Made by a program: the position numbers and the translations under genes. A stretch of DNA of 64,000 nt from Typha latifolia (Eukaryota; Streptophyta; Magnoliopsida; Poales; Typhaceae), in contig CM034100.1 in NCBI GenBank assembly GCA_019914945.1, positions 16,441,096-16,505,095 of the forward strand, written 5' to 3'. The notes under the pieces are model-generated. The model saw only the letters and a list, made by a program, of their open reading frames with translations. It did no database searches and was not told the DNA's origin. Below, piece after piece: positions 30,419-42,500 of this stretch; the first letter of the stretch is position 1, and the number at the start of each line of letters is the position of its first letter.

Positions 30419-31643
30419 ATGGAGATCCAAGTGGAGCTACTACTAGTCTGATGCAGGAAAAAGTTTACTTGTAGATTAAAAATTTCAACGTACTTCTCTT
30501 CTGCAATCAATCTTCTAATTTTCCTACGTCTAGCATTACTTTTTAAGAAGGTGCTATTTTATTTGTATAATTTAATAAAATAAGACACTGGATAAATGGC
30601 TAGTAATCTAGCATTACCTTTGTTCTCTCCAAATGTAACGGAGGAAATCCAAACTGTTTATTTTTCTCTGTTGACTTGGGTATATTTTTTGATGTGCAGA
30701 CTAAACTTAGAGACCAAAAACTCCCATCTTTCCTGGACAATACAATTCATAAGTTGCCAATTTCGACAACTTGGAGGGCCTAAATGGCCCACAGACAACT
30801 GCTGGATTGATATAATATATGAACTGGATCAAGGAGAAGATTCTTGAGGACATAAGCAAGTAAATACTACTTGTTTAAGCTCTATATCATTCCTTCCCAT
30901 CACCCACTGGCTAAGTTCCTAAAGCGTCTTTTCGAATTATACACACACAAAGTTCCTAATTCCTATAATGCACCAATCATCTGGAGGATAAGCTAGAAAC
31001 GGATGAGGATAACTGGGATATACCTTTTCTGCTATCCCAGAACTCAGTTGAAATCTTTGGCCTTGCACTCAACTTTTACATTTATTGAACTGCCGTTGTG
31101 GTATAAATTAGAGAATCCAAACGGCGACCACTTCATTGATTTTGATAATTAAAAATTCGATGGAGCAAAACGTCGAACAGTTCGCAGACGTACTGTCCGC
31201 ATCTAACCACTGTTGGTTGGCATCTCAACCTGGAACGTAAAAGAAAATTTATTCGAAAACGAGTGATAATAAGGTGTTAAATTTACCTTTTACCCTTTTG
31301 TAGAAGGAGGTGAAGCCGTCATGCTTGGACGTGAATCATTTCCGTTTTCGCAAGCATTTAGGAGGAGAATGAAAACAGAGTTAGCACTTTCTATCCATGT
31401 CATGTGACATGTCTGTCCACTGTTTGATGTTTTGCTTCTTTCAATTCCCAGCAACATTTATGTCCAAATCTACGGAGTGGGTCGCCATTTGTATTCTCTT
31501 GTTCACATTGCGATGCCAAAGGTTCCAACCGCTCATTCCCTAGAGACAATCATAACAGTAATAGAAACCAAGCAAGATAAATATCTCTGGGTTGTTCCCT
31601 ATAATTGCTCATCTGCTCACAGAGTAGTTGGAGAGACGAGAGA
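30419..31643. other. Intergenic between tandem beta-glucosidase copies
   Basis: No gene is recognised. It contains the 3' end of the intact GH1 gene and the upstream region of its deleted paralogue. Short open frames here (30596-30847, 31432-31782) have no recognisable domain; the second is out-of-frame sequence overlapping exon 1 of the paralogue. Confidence 0.5.
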
Positions 31644-34126
<2,483 letters not shown>

Positions 34127-34494
34127 CTGCTGCATCATATGATGCAGCATAAGTTACTTCTTCACACAATGTGCTGTGTGCTTCTTTTGTCTGTCTCTAT
34201 TTTCTAATTACTATGTATAATACATGTAAAATTTTGTTATTAGGTTGGAAAGGGATTTTTGTAATTTAATTATATTTAATTTGTTTAATATGCAATAATA
34301 GATTTTAGTGTACACTACATATGTAAATTATGTGCGCTCTATTATAATAAAATATGTATTGACTATAAAAAATATACGCTTATTTTTTATATATTAAATT
34401 AGAAAGTCAAATGCAAATTAATCGCAAAACCGGCAGGTTGGAATTATCTTTAATTTTTACACCTTTTAATAAAAGAGAAGAAAAAAAAGATTAA
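34127..34494. other. Intergenic, AT-rich
   Basis: The 3' flank of the GH1 pseudogene and the 3' flank of the minus-strand tRNA gene. An A-run at 34475-34489 lies just downstream of the tRNA in its own orientation as a T-run, which suits RNA polymerase III termination. Confidence 0.5.
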
Positions 34495-34581
34495 TGGGGT
34501 GAGAGAGGCTCGAACTCTCGACCTCAGGATCACTCGCTTTAGCTATGAGACCTACGCGCTAGCCAACTGCGCCACCACCCC
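34495..34581 (-). tRNA. tRNA-Met(CAT), elongator type, with intron
   Basis: The reverse complement begins GGGGTGGTGGCGCAGTTGG and ends CTCTCACCCCA. The acceptor stem GGGGTGG pairs with the 3' end (TCACCCC, one G-T wobble). The D arm contains the A-box word TGGCGCAGTTGG; the T arm GAGAGTTCGAGCCTCTC has the B box. The anticodon loop reads CTCATA (anticodon CAT), followed by an insert of about 13 nt (GCTAAAGCGAGTG) after position 37 before the stem resumes. Without it the tRNA is 74 nt. In plants tRNA-Met elongator and tRNA-Tyr are the usual intron-containing tRNAs, which fits. A T-rich terminator follows (T-run read from 34489 down). Confidence 0.93.
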
Positions 34582-34685
34582 ATTTTTTTTAGTAGTACTC
34601 TTCATGGAATTTATAAGTTCAATACTATGAGAAATAAATATGATCCATGCAAAAGAAGCTAGCTACAATACGAAAAGGACTTTGA

Positions 34686-35285
34686 TCAGTGACCACCACC
34701 TCCTCCAAAACCAAAACCTCCACCAAAGCCAAAGCCTCCACCTCCACCGCCGACACCAAACCCACCACCAACCCCGAATCCACCACCGACGCCACCGCCA
34801 AATCCGCCTCCACCACTAGCTCCTCCTCCAAGTCCTCCGCCAGCTCCCGCTCCACCGCCGAATCCTCCACCTGTTCCTCCACCAACTGAACCACTTGCAC
34901 CACCACCACCTCCTATTCTACCACTTGCATCACCTCCACCAAGACCACCACTTGCACCACCACCTCCTGCTCCACCAAGTGCAGCAGAACCATCAGCACC
35001 ACCAGCACCAAGACCACCACTTGCATCACCTCCACCAAGTTCACCACCACCACCTCCTAGATTACCACCAAGCCCTCCACCACCCCCACCATGGCCCAAG
35101 TCATGCCTGAACCCTTTGCTATAAACGCCATGGCCCAAACCACCACCATCACCATCCCCATGGCGGCGGCCAAAGAAGAGGTGCTTGTCTTCTGCCACTA
35201 CCCCACCTACTACTACTACCTCTGCCGTAGTAGCATCACTTGCCAAGAGAACAAGTACTACGGCGAATGCACTCACAACACTCAT
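34686..35285 (-). CDS. Secreted glycine-rich protein (GRP), 199 aa
   Basis: An intronless minus-strand frame from ATG 35285 to TGA at 34686. It has a hydrophobic signal peptide (MSVVSAFAVVLVLLASDATT), then a short charged segment (EDKHLFFGRRHGDGDG), then about 130 residues of GGG-x repeats (GGGLGG, GGGASGG, GGGFGG, ending GGGGGH). Such proteins are exported and deposited in cell walls, often in vascular tissue, or act as signalling ligands. A TATA box about 60 bp upstream and the signal peptide argue for a real gene. The second GRP at 40017 has a similar plan (signal peptide, EDKKLFW segment, Gly repeats, C-terminal GGH) and is divergently oriented. Confidence 0.85.
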   Translation of the reverse strand: MSVVSAFAVVLVLLASDATTAEVVVVGGVVAEDKHLFFGRRHGDGDGGGLGHGVYSKGFRHDLGHGGGGGGLGGNLGGGGGELGGGDASGGLGAGGADGSAALGGAGGGGASGGLGGGDASGRIGGGGGASGSVGGGTGGGFGGGAGAGGGLGGGASGGGGFGGGVGGGFGVGGGFGVGGGGGGFGFGGGFGFGGGGGH

Positions 35286-35347
35286 TTTGATCAGTAGAAG
35301 GATTTGACTTTTGCTATACGATGGAGATCATGGAAGCTAGAGGGGAG

Positions 35348-35363
35348 TATATATATATATATA
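35348..35363 (-). promoter_or_regulatory. TATA box of the 199-aa glycine-rich protein
   Basis: On the minus strand CTTATATATATATATATACT lies about 63-78 bp upstream of the ATG at 35285, a normal spacing for a TATA box with a short leader. Confidence 0.6.
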
Positions 35364-38153
35364 AGGTGATGAGATCAAGAAAGAGTTAAGGTTGGTCAGA
35401 CGACACCATGAACCAAGAGCAAAGTAAATGCATGACAGAGTTATTTCTCTCTAACTGCTTTCCAGACTCGTCAGATGTACGTTTGACTTCCAAGGTGTAT
35501 TAAATTCTTTCCGACTTTTTTCATTTCACACCCTATATTATGTGTTTATTTCACTCTGCACAATGCCTTCAAATTTTGACCACTCCTATGTATACCTATT
35601 ATTGGATATTATCATATTATTTAAAGCAAAAACAAAAAAGCGTGGACCAAAATTAAAAGGAGTAAGTTGCGATCTGTAATAAGACTAAAATGCAGGCAGT
35701 GATGTGCACAAAAAAGATTGTATATTTATCGTTGTTCACAATTCAACCCACATCCGCTCGAATGGAAGGAACGAGAATCGTAGCATCCATAGGCTAAACG
35801 TATATCTTGTTTTTAAATTGTTTATAGGGTATTCAGTGGTTCGGGCTTTAGCTCGACAGTGTGGTTGACTTAAAAGAATAGTGTAATAATTTAGAGTAAT
35901 ATTTTAGCGACATTTAATTTAGAGCAATAGTTAGCTAATACATACAACTTGAAATCCGGAGACAACGCATATGATTTAAAGTCAAAAAACAACGCATACG
36001 ATTTGAAGCCTAGACTAGACAGCCTTAGTGCTTCTATATTTACGGAGAATTGGCTATTTATCAAGCCTATATATAGACTTGGGGCTATTAAATAGAGTCA
36101 AAAGTTACAGTGGTTTTCCTAAATTACTCTGATAATTAACGTTAATTACAATTAGGCTTATTCTTCACAGTGGACCGATAAGTTTAGCAACCACTTTGGG
36201 CCCAATGTAGCATAAATTGGGCCTCTGGTCCTATTACATGGGCTTGGGCTTGGGCCTCTGGTCCTACTTTCAGGAATAATTTTTCTATTCTAAAATAATA
36301 GTTAAACATCATAATAATTTTATTTTAGAAAATAAATACTATTCATCAAAATTACATCTTATATCACACTCTAACTCAATTATTAGTTTACCTTTAATAT
36401 TTATGTCATCTACTTTATATCAAATCAAATGTATTTATTATAATTTTATTAAAAATAAAATATATTTTTTAAATTTGTATCATATGAAATATTCTCCCAT
36501 TTTAGTAATAATATATAGGAATTGATATTCCTATTTCAACTCTATTTTATACCTGAACGAGGCCTTAATAAAAGAATAGTTTAGTTTTAGGCATAACCAT
36601 GAAGTGGTATTTGTAATTTCCCCCAACAAGTTATAAGATTTTCTCTCGTTCAAGAGAGATCTCTTATTAGGTTTATCCAAATCCACTACTAAAGAACAAT
36701 AATAATGCTGGCCCAAATTAATGCCAGCATTAAATCCACATGCTACATTTATTCAAGTGAGAAGTTGATCACAGCTAGCATTAAGGCATTAATACCACTT
36801 TAAAGCTTTATTTTTTGTCAGCTTGGGCCCCAAATCCTTGACTTGGTTAGCTGTGCCTACCTTTATCTATTTCATGGAAACAGGAAGATGATGAGATAAA
36901 AGCCAGCCATGAGTCTTTTAACCTTGTCTACTTAATATATAGAAGAATTACAAATTTTATTATACTCAATATGTACACACAAATGATGATCTTAACATCA
37001 ACTGTTATCCTCAACTCCAGTCTCTCTCTTTATGAGTTTATATCGAATTCATTTGTCTATTATGCTATTGCTCATACTCACTCCGGCATGCATTTAAACT
37101 GTCGTATTATTATGATTCTCCTCTCATGTTCGCTTACAACTAGTCTATGATTACAAAACCATCTTCTCTCGTATTAACTGTTGGGAGACAATGGAGTCCT
37201 CAATCGTCCGAGAAGCAAAGTTTGCCAGAAAGCTTTCAATCTGAAAATTTTAAACTATATATTAAGTGATGGACGTTCATGAATCTATATAAATTCTTTC
37301 AGTACCTTTTCTTTTCTAAGATAAATGTCTTTTGTCTCAACCTGTAAGTGATGTGGAAAATGGAGTGGCGAGCGAAATATAATGGAAGGAAAGAGCTCCC
37401 TGGCATACATCCAATCCAATTGTCATTGAATGCAACCGATAACCTCCTAACAGCTGATGGATATTTATATCAAGCAAGTAATGCTACTAACAAGCTGGCT
37501 TCATTAAAAGAGAGAAGCAGATAGAGAAGAAGGGTAGTCTCATGTGCTGTATTCTGGTAGTCATATCCCTACATTATGTCTCTTGTCTATTCTGATCATT
37601 GAATACGGCAACTGTTTATTCTCGTATAACTCACTATTCTTATCCCTATTCCTGACATGCATTCATCCTTTTATCAAATTGACCACCAATCCTACTCGGC
37701 CAGGCTGATGGTTTAATGTTGTCTATTTTATTTTATTTTTCTTCTTCTTCTTTAATCTTTGAGTGAATATTCTTATTCCCGGATTGAGTGCCAAGAGGAT
37801 AAACTAAGATACCATGTCAGAAAATTTTGTAGGATAAATAATTCAAATAATTTACCTCTAATTTCTTTCTCTTCAACTTAACGGCTAAAATTATATGATA
37901 TACTATAGAATCGACCAGGAGAACCGGTTAATATTATCAGGAGAGCTAATTACTCCCTCACTTCCACTTCCAAAGGTAACTTAGTTTTATTTCTTCTCTT
38001 TTATGTCATCTATAAACCAAAACAATATTTTTTTTATTCTAAGGCCAACTTTCTATCTCTCCATGCACAAAATCTATGATATTTTAGCGTTGTTGAATGA
38101 AATAGCCACTTAAATAATGCATATGAAATGATAATTTTTATCAATATGTATCG

Positions 38154-38155
<2 letters not shown>

Positions 38156-38228
<73 letters not shown>

Positions 38229-38241
38229 ATATATATATATA
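38156..38241. repeat. (CT)n-(ATCT)n-(AT)n compound microsatellite
   Basis: About 30 CT units followed by TATC and TA units. It is a likely polymorphic marker. Confidence 0.95.
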
Positions 38242-39259
38242 GTGCAATACTGTATATGTGCCCATGTGTACATCTACCATTCCCTGTAATATTATTGGCA
38301 TTTATAACATGCAAAAATGGAGTTTTTTTTCTAGTTTCCATGCATTAATCACGTACGACCCCAGTATGAGCTACTAATGGTACAAATTAATAGACAATGC
38401 AAAGTTTATATCACATGTAACCAGACAAGATGAAACTGAGCATATATATAAGTAATAAATTTCCTTTCTGTGTATGCATGTGATAGAATGAGTTAAAACA
38501 ATGAATGCATGAGTAAATGAGGTAATCAATTGAGTCTCTCTCTCTCTCTCCAGAAGCACCAATTTTCTCAGTACTTGCATGCTTCTCCAAATGGGTGATA
38601 GCATTGAATGAGCATATCTATCACACCGTGATAACATTTTATGGGTCTTTTACATAATTGCCAGTGATATATTTTTTTAAAAAAAAAAATTATAATTGGA
38701 AGTCCATTCTTCATTATACCATTATTGCCACTTTAAAAAAAATGAAACTTAAGTTAAGAAAACATTATTTTTGCCTTGTCTAATATTGTTTAAAATGAAC
38801 TGAAACCTATCTAATACTACTCGAAATCATAGTGCAATGAAAGAAAATTTTAACTATTTAAATACGTCTGTTAATTTCTATGATTTCAGGCAATCATGTA
38901 AAAGTAAAATAAAAAAAAATAAAAGAAAGAAGAAGAACTCCATTTTTATTTATAAACAGTTTATATGGCTAAATGTTTTGATATCTTAAAGAGTTCCATC
39001 ATCCCTGGCTAGCAATCAGATAAGCATCTAAGGGAAGGGATCAGTGAGCTTTTGAAGCAGAGGATCATGATTCATGGCGATGAGCAAAAGAGGTGCAGAG
39101 GATCATAGGAAAGGGAAAGGCTTCATGTTGCATTTCATGCATTTGGTAAGCCATGTGAACAGCAGCCCCACTACTCCTTCCAATACATAGCTTTCATGAC
39201 GCAAAATCCCACAAACAAACACAGATCAATTCATATCTCCACTTTTCTTCTTCTTCTTC

Positions 39260-39290
<31 letters not shown>

Positions 39291-39938
39291 AACTGCCCCA
39301 AACCGCGTAGCCTTTATGATGACACTCTGCAGCAAGGGAGTCACGTAGCCCGACCCTCCTTTCTTTTCTTTTCTTTATAAAAAAATTAAATATTTTAAAG
39401 AAAATTTTTACTCATTTGCAAATCGAACCATATACTTTATCATTGTGCAGAAATAGCTTTGTCTAACCCAACAATCTTACTTAACCCAAAATACCATACC
39501 AAACCCAACTCAAAATATCATGACCAACCTACAAGAACGAAGAAAGACTCTCTCTCTATTTTCATAAATTTAATTCATGATGTTTTGGATTTTTTTTAAA
39601 TTTTTTTTGGTTTAAGAACACATCATCATGTTTAACTGAATGAAAAATCAAAATTCAATCATATTCAACTCGCTCATACCTTATAACTTATTCTTTTTGG
39701 AGTCATCTGATGCTTTGATAGTATCTGATGAGGTGTCTGAGCTGACCAATCCACTCTTATATTTAAGAGAGATAAGAGTGCAGTTTTAAAACACTAATGT
39801 AATCTAACAAAAGAAACCAGTAACTTGGGATAAATTTGTAAAAGATAGAGGGTTTAAAATGTAATTCTGTCTTTCAATTAAAAGTAGCAAGTGTGAGCAG
39901 TTGGGTTCTCTTAAATGCGCCTGGTCTCGAGCCTGGCC

Positions 39939-39946
39939 TATATAAG
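39939..39946 (+). promoter_or_regulatory. TATA box of the 404-aa glycine-rich protein
   Basis: TATATAAG lies about 78 bp upstream of the ATG at 40017, in a short GC-richer stretch typical of a core promoter. Confidence 0.65.
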
Positions 39947-40016
39947 AAGACGCATCGGTGAGCACCCAATCCCATCGTGCCAGTCCAAAGCAAACTAGAG
40001 GGAGTGAGACTGAGAG

Positions 40017-41231
40017 ATGGGTAGGGGAAGGATGAGGGGATCCGCTCTTGCATTAATCCTATGCTTGAGTAGTCTCGTAGTGAGTTCATGGGCAAGGCCA
40101 TTGGAGGACAAGAAGCTCTTTTGGCTTCATAAAGGAGGTGGCTTTGGCCACGGATTCGGCGGTGGCTTTGGTAAGGGTGGTGGTATTGGGGGTGGATTCG
40201 GCAAAGGTGGTGGGTTGGGTGGTGGTGGTGGACTCGGCGGCGGTGGTGGACTCGGCGGCGGTGGTGGACTCGGCGGTGGTGGTGGGTTTGGTGGTGGGGG
40301 TGGTTATGGGGGTGGGGGTGGACTTGGGGGTGGGTTTGGAAAGGGTGGTGGACTTGGCGGTGGTATTGGCCACGGCATTGGTGGTGGAATCGGTGGCGGG
40401 TTTGGTAAGGGCGGTGGACTCGGCGGTGGGTTTGGGAAGGGTGGTGGACTTGGCGGTGGATTTGGAAAGGGTGGTGGACTTGGCGGTGGTATTGGCCACG
40501 GCATTGGTGGTGGAATCGGTGGCGGGTTTGGTAAGGGCGGTGGACTCGGCGGTGGGTTTGGGAAGGGTGGTGGACTTGGCGGTGGGTTTGGAAAGGGTGG
40601 TGGACTTGGCGGTGGATTTGGAAAGGGTGGTGGACTTGGCGGTGGTATTGGCCACGGCATTGGTGGTGGAATCGGTGGCGGGTTTGGTAAGGGCGGTGGA
40701 CTCGGCGGTGGCATTGGCCATGGTGTTGGCGGTGGGTTTGGAAAGGGTGGTGGACTTGGCGGTGGATTTGGAAAGGGTGGTGGACTTGGCGGTGGTATTG
40801 GCCACGGCATTGGTGGTGGAATCGGTGGCGGTTTTGGTAAGGGCGGTGGACTCGGCGGTGGCATTGGCCATGGTGTTGGCGGTGGGTTTGGTAAGGGTGG
40901 TGGTCTTGGTGGCGGCATAGGTGGTGGTTATGGAAAGGGTGGTGGACTCGGCGGCGGCGCCGGAGGTGGACTTGGCGGCGGCGCCGGCGGTGGATTCGGC
41001 GGCGGTGCCGGAGGTGGACTTGGCGGCGGTGCCGGAGGTGGAGGTGGACTTGGTGGTGGTGCCGGTGGTGGCGGCGGTGCTGGAGGTGGATTCGGAGGAG
41101 GTTTTGGCAAGGGCGGTGGGATCGGCGGTGGTCTCGGCGGAGGGTTCGGCGGCGGCGCCGGTGGTGGCGGAGGGTTCGGAGGCGGCGGCGGCGGTGGAGT
41201 CGGTGGTGGAATCGGTGGCGGTGGTCATTGA
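40017..41231 (+). CDS. Secreted glycine-rich protein with high-order repeats, 404 aa
   Basis: An intronless frame with signal peptide MGRGRMRGSALALILCLSSL (cleavage probably after VVSSWA). A short segment PLEDKKLFWLHK follows, then some 360 residues of glycine repeats. The basic modules are GGGFGKGGGLGG and GGGIGHGIGGGIGG, combined into longer blocks repeated several times across about 40320-40900. The end changes to GGGAGGGLGGG and GGGGGVGGGIGGGGH. Lys in FGKGGG makes the central part basic. This is the structural, cell-wall type of plant GRP. The TATA box 78 bp upstream, the signal peptide and the shared EDK(K/H)LF segment with the 199-aa GRP support it. Long open frames in the other five frames are GC-repeat artefacts. 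Confidence 0.92.
   Translation: MGRGRMRGSALALILCLSSLVVSSWARPLEDKKLFWLHKGGGFGHGFGGGFGKGGGIGGGFGKGGGLGGGGGLGGGGGLGGGGGLGGGGGFGGGGGYGGGGGLGGGFGKGGGLGGGIGHGIGGGIGGGFGKGGGLGGGFGKGGGLGGGFGKGGGLGGGIGHGIGGGIGGGFGKGGGLGGGFGKGGGLGGGFGKGGGLGGGFGKGGGLGGGIGHGIGGGIGGGFGKGGGLGGGIGHGVGGGFGKGGGLGGGFGKGGGLGGGIGHGIGGGIGGGFGKGGGLGGGIGHGVGGGFGKGGGLGGGIGGGYGKGGGLGGGAGGGLGGGAGGGFGGGAGGGLGGGAGGGGGLGGGAGGGGGAGGGFGGGFGKGGGIGGGLGGGFGGGAGGGGGFGGGGGGGVGGGIGGGGH
40323..40930 (+). repeat. High-order tandem repeat inside the GRP gene
   Basis: The block starting TTGGCCACGGCATTGGTGG recurs near 40366, 40491, 40648 and 40798, each followed by AATCGGTGGCGGGTTTGG and one to four copies of a 36-bp FGKGGGLGGG-coding unit. Variation in the number of 36-bp units makes the block spacing differ (about 125, 157 and 150 bp). 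Confidence 0.85.
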
Positions 41232-42500
41232 CGAGAGAGGCAGAGTCAGTACGTTGCATGGCATGCACCTATTCTAATTATTTCTTATTAATGTGATTTA
41301 AGTGTAACGTAACAACGCTGGTTGTTTAATATGGTCTTAATATCCTTTCTCTTTTGTTCATTTGTTGTTGCACTTTTGAGAGTTTGGTCCTACTATTGTA
41401 GAAATGTATCAAGGGTTTGAATGTTAAATAAATATTGTTTGATAAATTGACTGGCGCAAGCTTAAATAAAGATTGTTTGATTGATATAAATTTATCCCAT
41501 AGCTTCAATTCAAATCCGAATAAGACGATAGATGTAGAGTTCAAGAATCGCGAATAAGGTTTGGTACCTTAAAAAAAAAACACCCAAATATAATTGAAAA
41601 CCTCTACTCTAATTTAATGAATAAGCCCAAAGTATTAGATTAGAGTGATAATCTCCTATGTAACGAGGTAAGTTCTCTCCTCCTTGCTAAAGACCAACGG
41701 TTGTAATCTCACCATGGATAGCCGTGTCGACGGGGTACCGACAAATGGCACGATAAGTGCCGGCACCCCTTCTACTTGTTAAGCTATCCGTTGTTGATCG
41801 AGCAGCTATCGACGACGGCAAAGACAAATGTGAGTATCTTTTTTTTCTCTCCTCTTACGGCGTGGGCACAACCATCGTTGAATCTCACGGCAAATACCCA
41901 GCAAGAGTACATGACTTGAACCAACTTTAATTGTAAGTTCTAGCATAGCTAATAAATAACATCCATATCTCGAGAGAAAAAAAAGAAAAAATCACATGCA
42001 CTTCATATTTTAGTTCATCACACAAAACAAATAGATTCATGGAGACAATGCGGTAAAACTACATTAACTTACATTAGCACAGGAACTGGCTCGACCTACA
42101 GAAGAACAACTCTGACAAGTCAAGAAGCTTTTGACTAATCAAATATTACTTTCAAAATATGGGGCTGTCTTGCAAACCGACAATCTCATTTACATCGTTT
42201 TAAGTACAAATGGAAAGATTTTCTTTGAAAAAAAAAGTATCCTGTTGCTTCCCTTCCTCTCATATGCATTCTCTCCAGTATAATATAATGCCACCACGCC
42301 AATCAGCAAGGATTTCTTCACCCCATCAATCAAATATATGCAGGATGCGCACCAGAAAACTAAGCTTCCCTTTTATTGCCATCAGAAGGAAAATAAAAAT
42401 AATTAAAATGGGCATATTATTGTGATCTCACAACCTTCCATTCTCCTTTTTTTCAGGCTGAGTTGGTAATATGCCAAGAATGAGATCTAGGTGCCATCTT
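41232..42500. other. Convergent intergenic region GRP / LUH
   Basis: It contains the 3' ends of the plus-strand GRP and the minus-strand LUH gene. No other gene is seen. A less AT-rich patch at 41690-41840 has no recognisable coding content. Confidence 0.5.

Larger units (their letters stand above)
35286..40016. other. Shared intergenic region between two divergent GRP genes
   Basis: 4.7 kb with no coding sequence I can support. Contains a long (CT)n tract at 38156-38216, CT-rich stretches at 38535-38552 and 39258-39290, and AT-rich DNA. I looked for common plant microRNA sequences (miR156 to miR172, miR390 to miR399, miR408, miR528) from memory and found none. The proximal ends hold the GRP promoters. 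Confidence 0.5.

Noticed and set aside
34686..35297. Ser/Thr-rich and His-rich frames on the plus strand across the 199-aa GRP
   Set aside because: Same repeat artefact; the real gene is on the minus strand with a signal peptide and TATA box.
38156..38241. CRISPR-like regular repeat
   Set aside because: It is a simple (CT)n microsatellite without spacers; CRISPR arrays are not expected in a plant chromosome.
36900..39300. Possible microRNA precursor or small gene between the two GRP genes
   Set aside because: No known mature microRNA sequence recognised and no convincing long hairpin or exon structure seen by eye.
39874..41268. Long antisense open frames of 464 and 392 aa (His/Arg-rich and Ser/Thr-rich) opposite the 404-aa GRP, plus 260, 204, 118 and 60 aa frames
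   Set aside because: They are shadows of a GC-rich glycine repeat, which keeps all six frames open. None has a signal peptide, domain or promoter, while the plus-strand frame has all expected GRP features.
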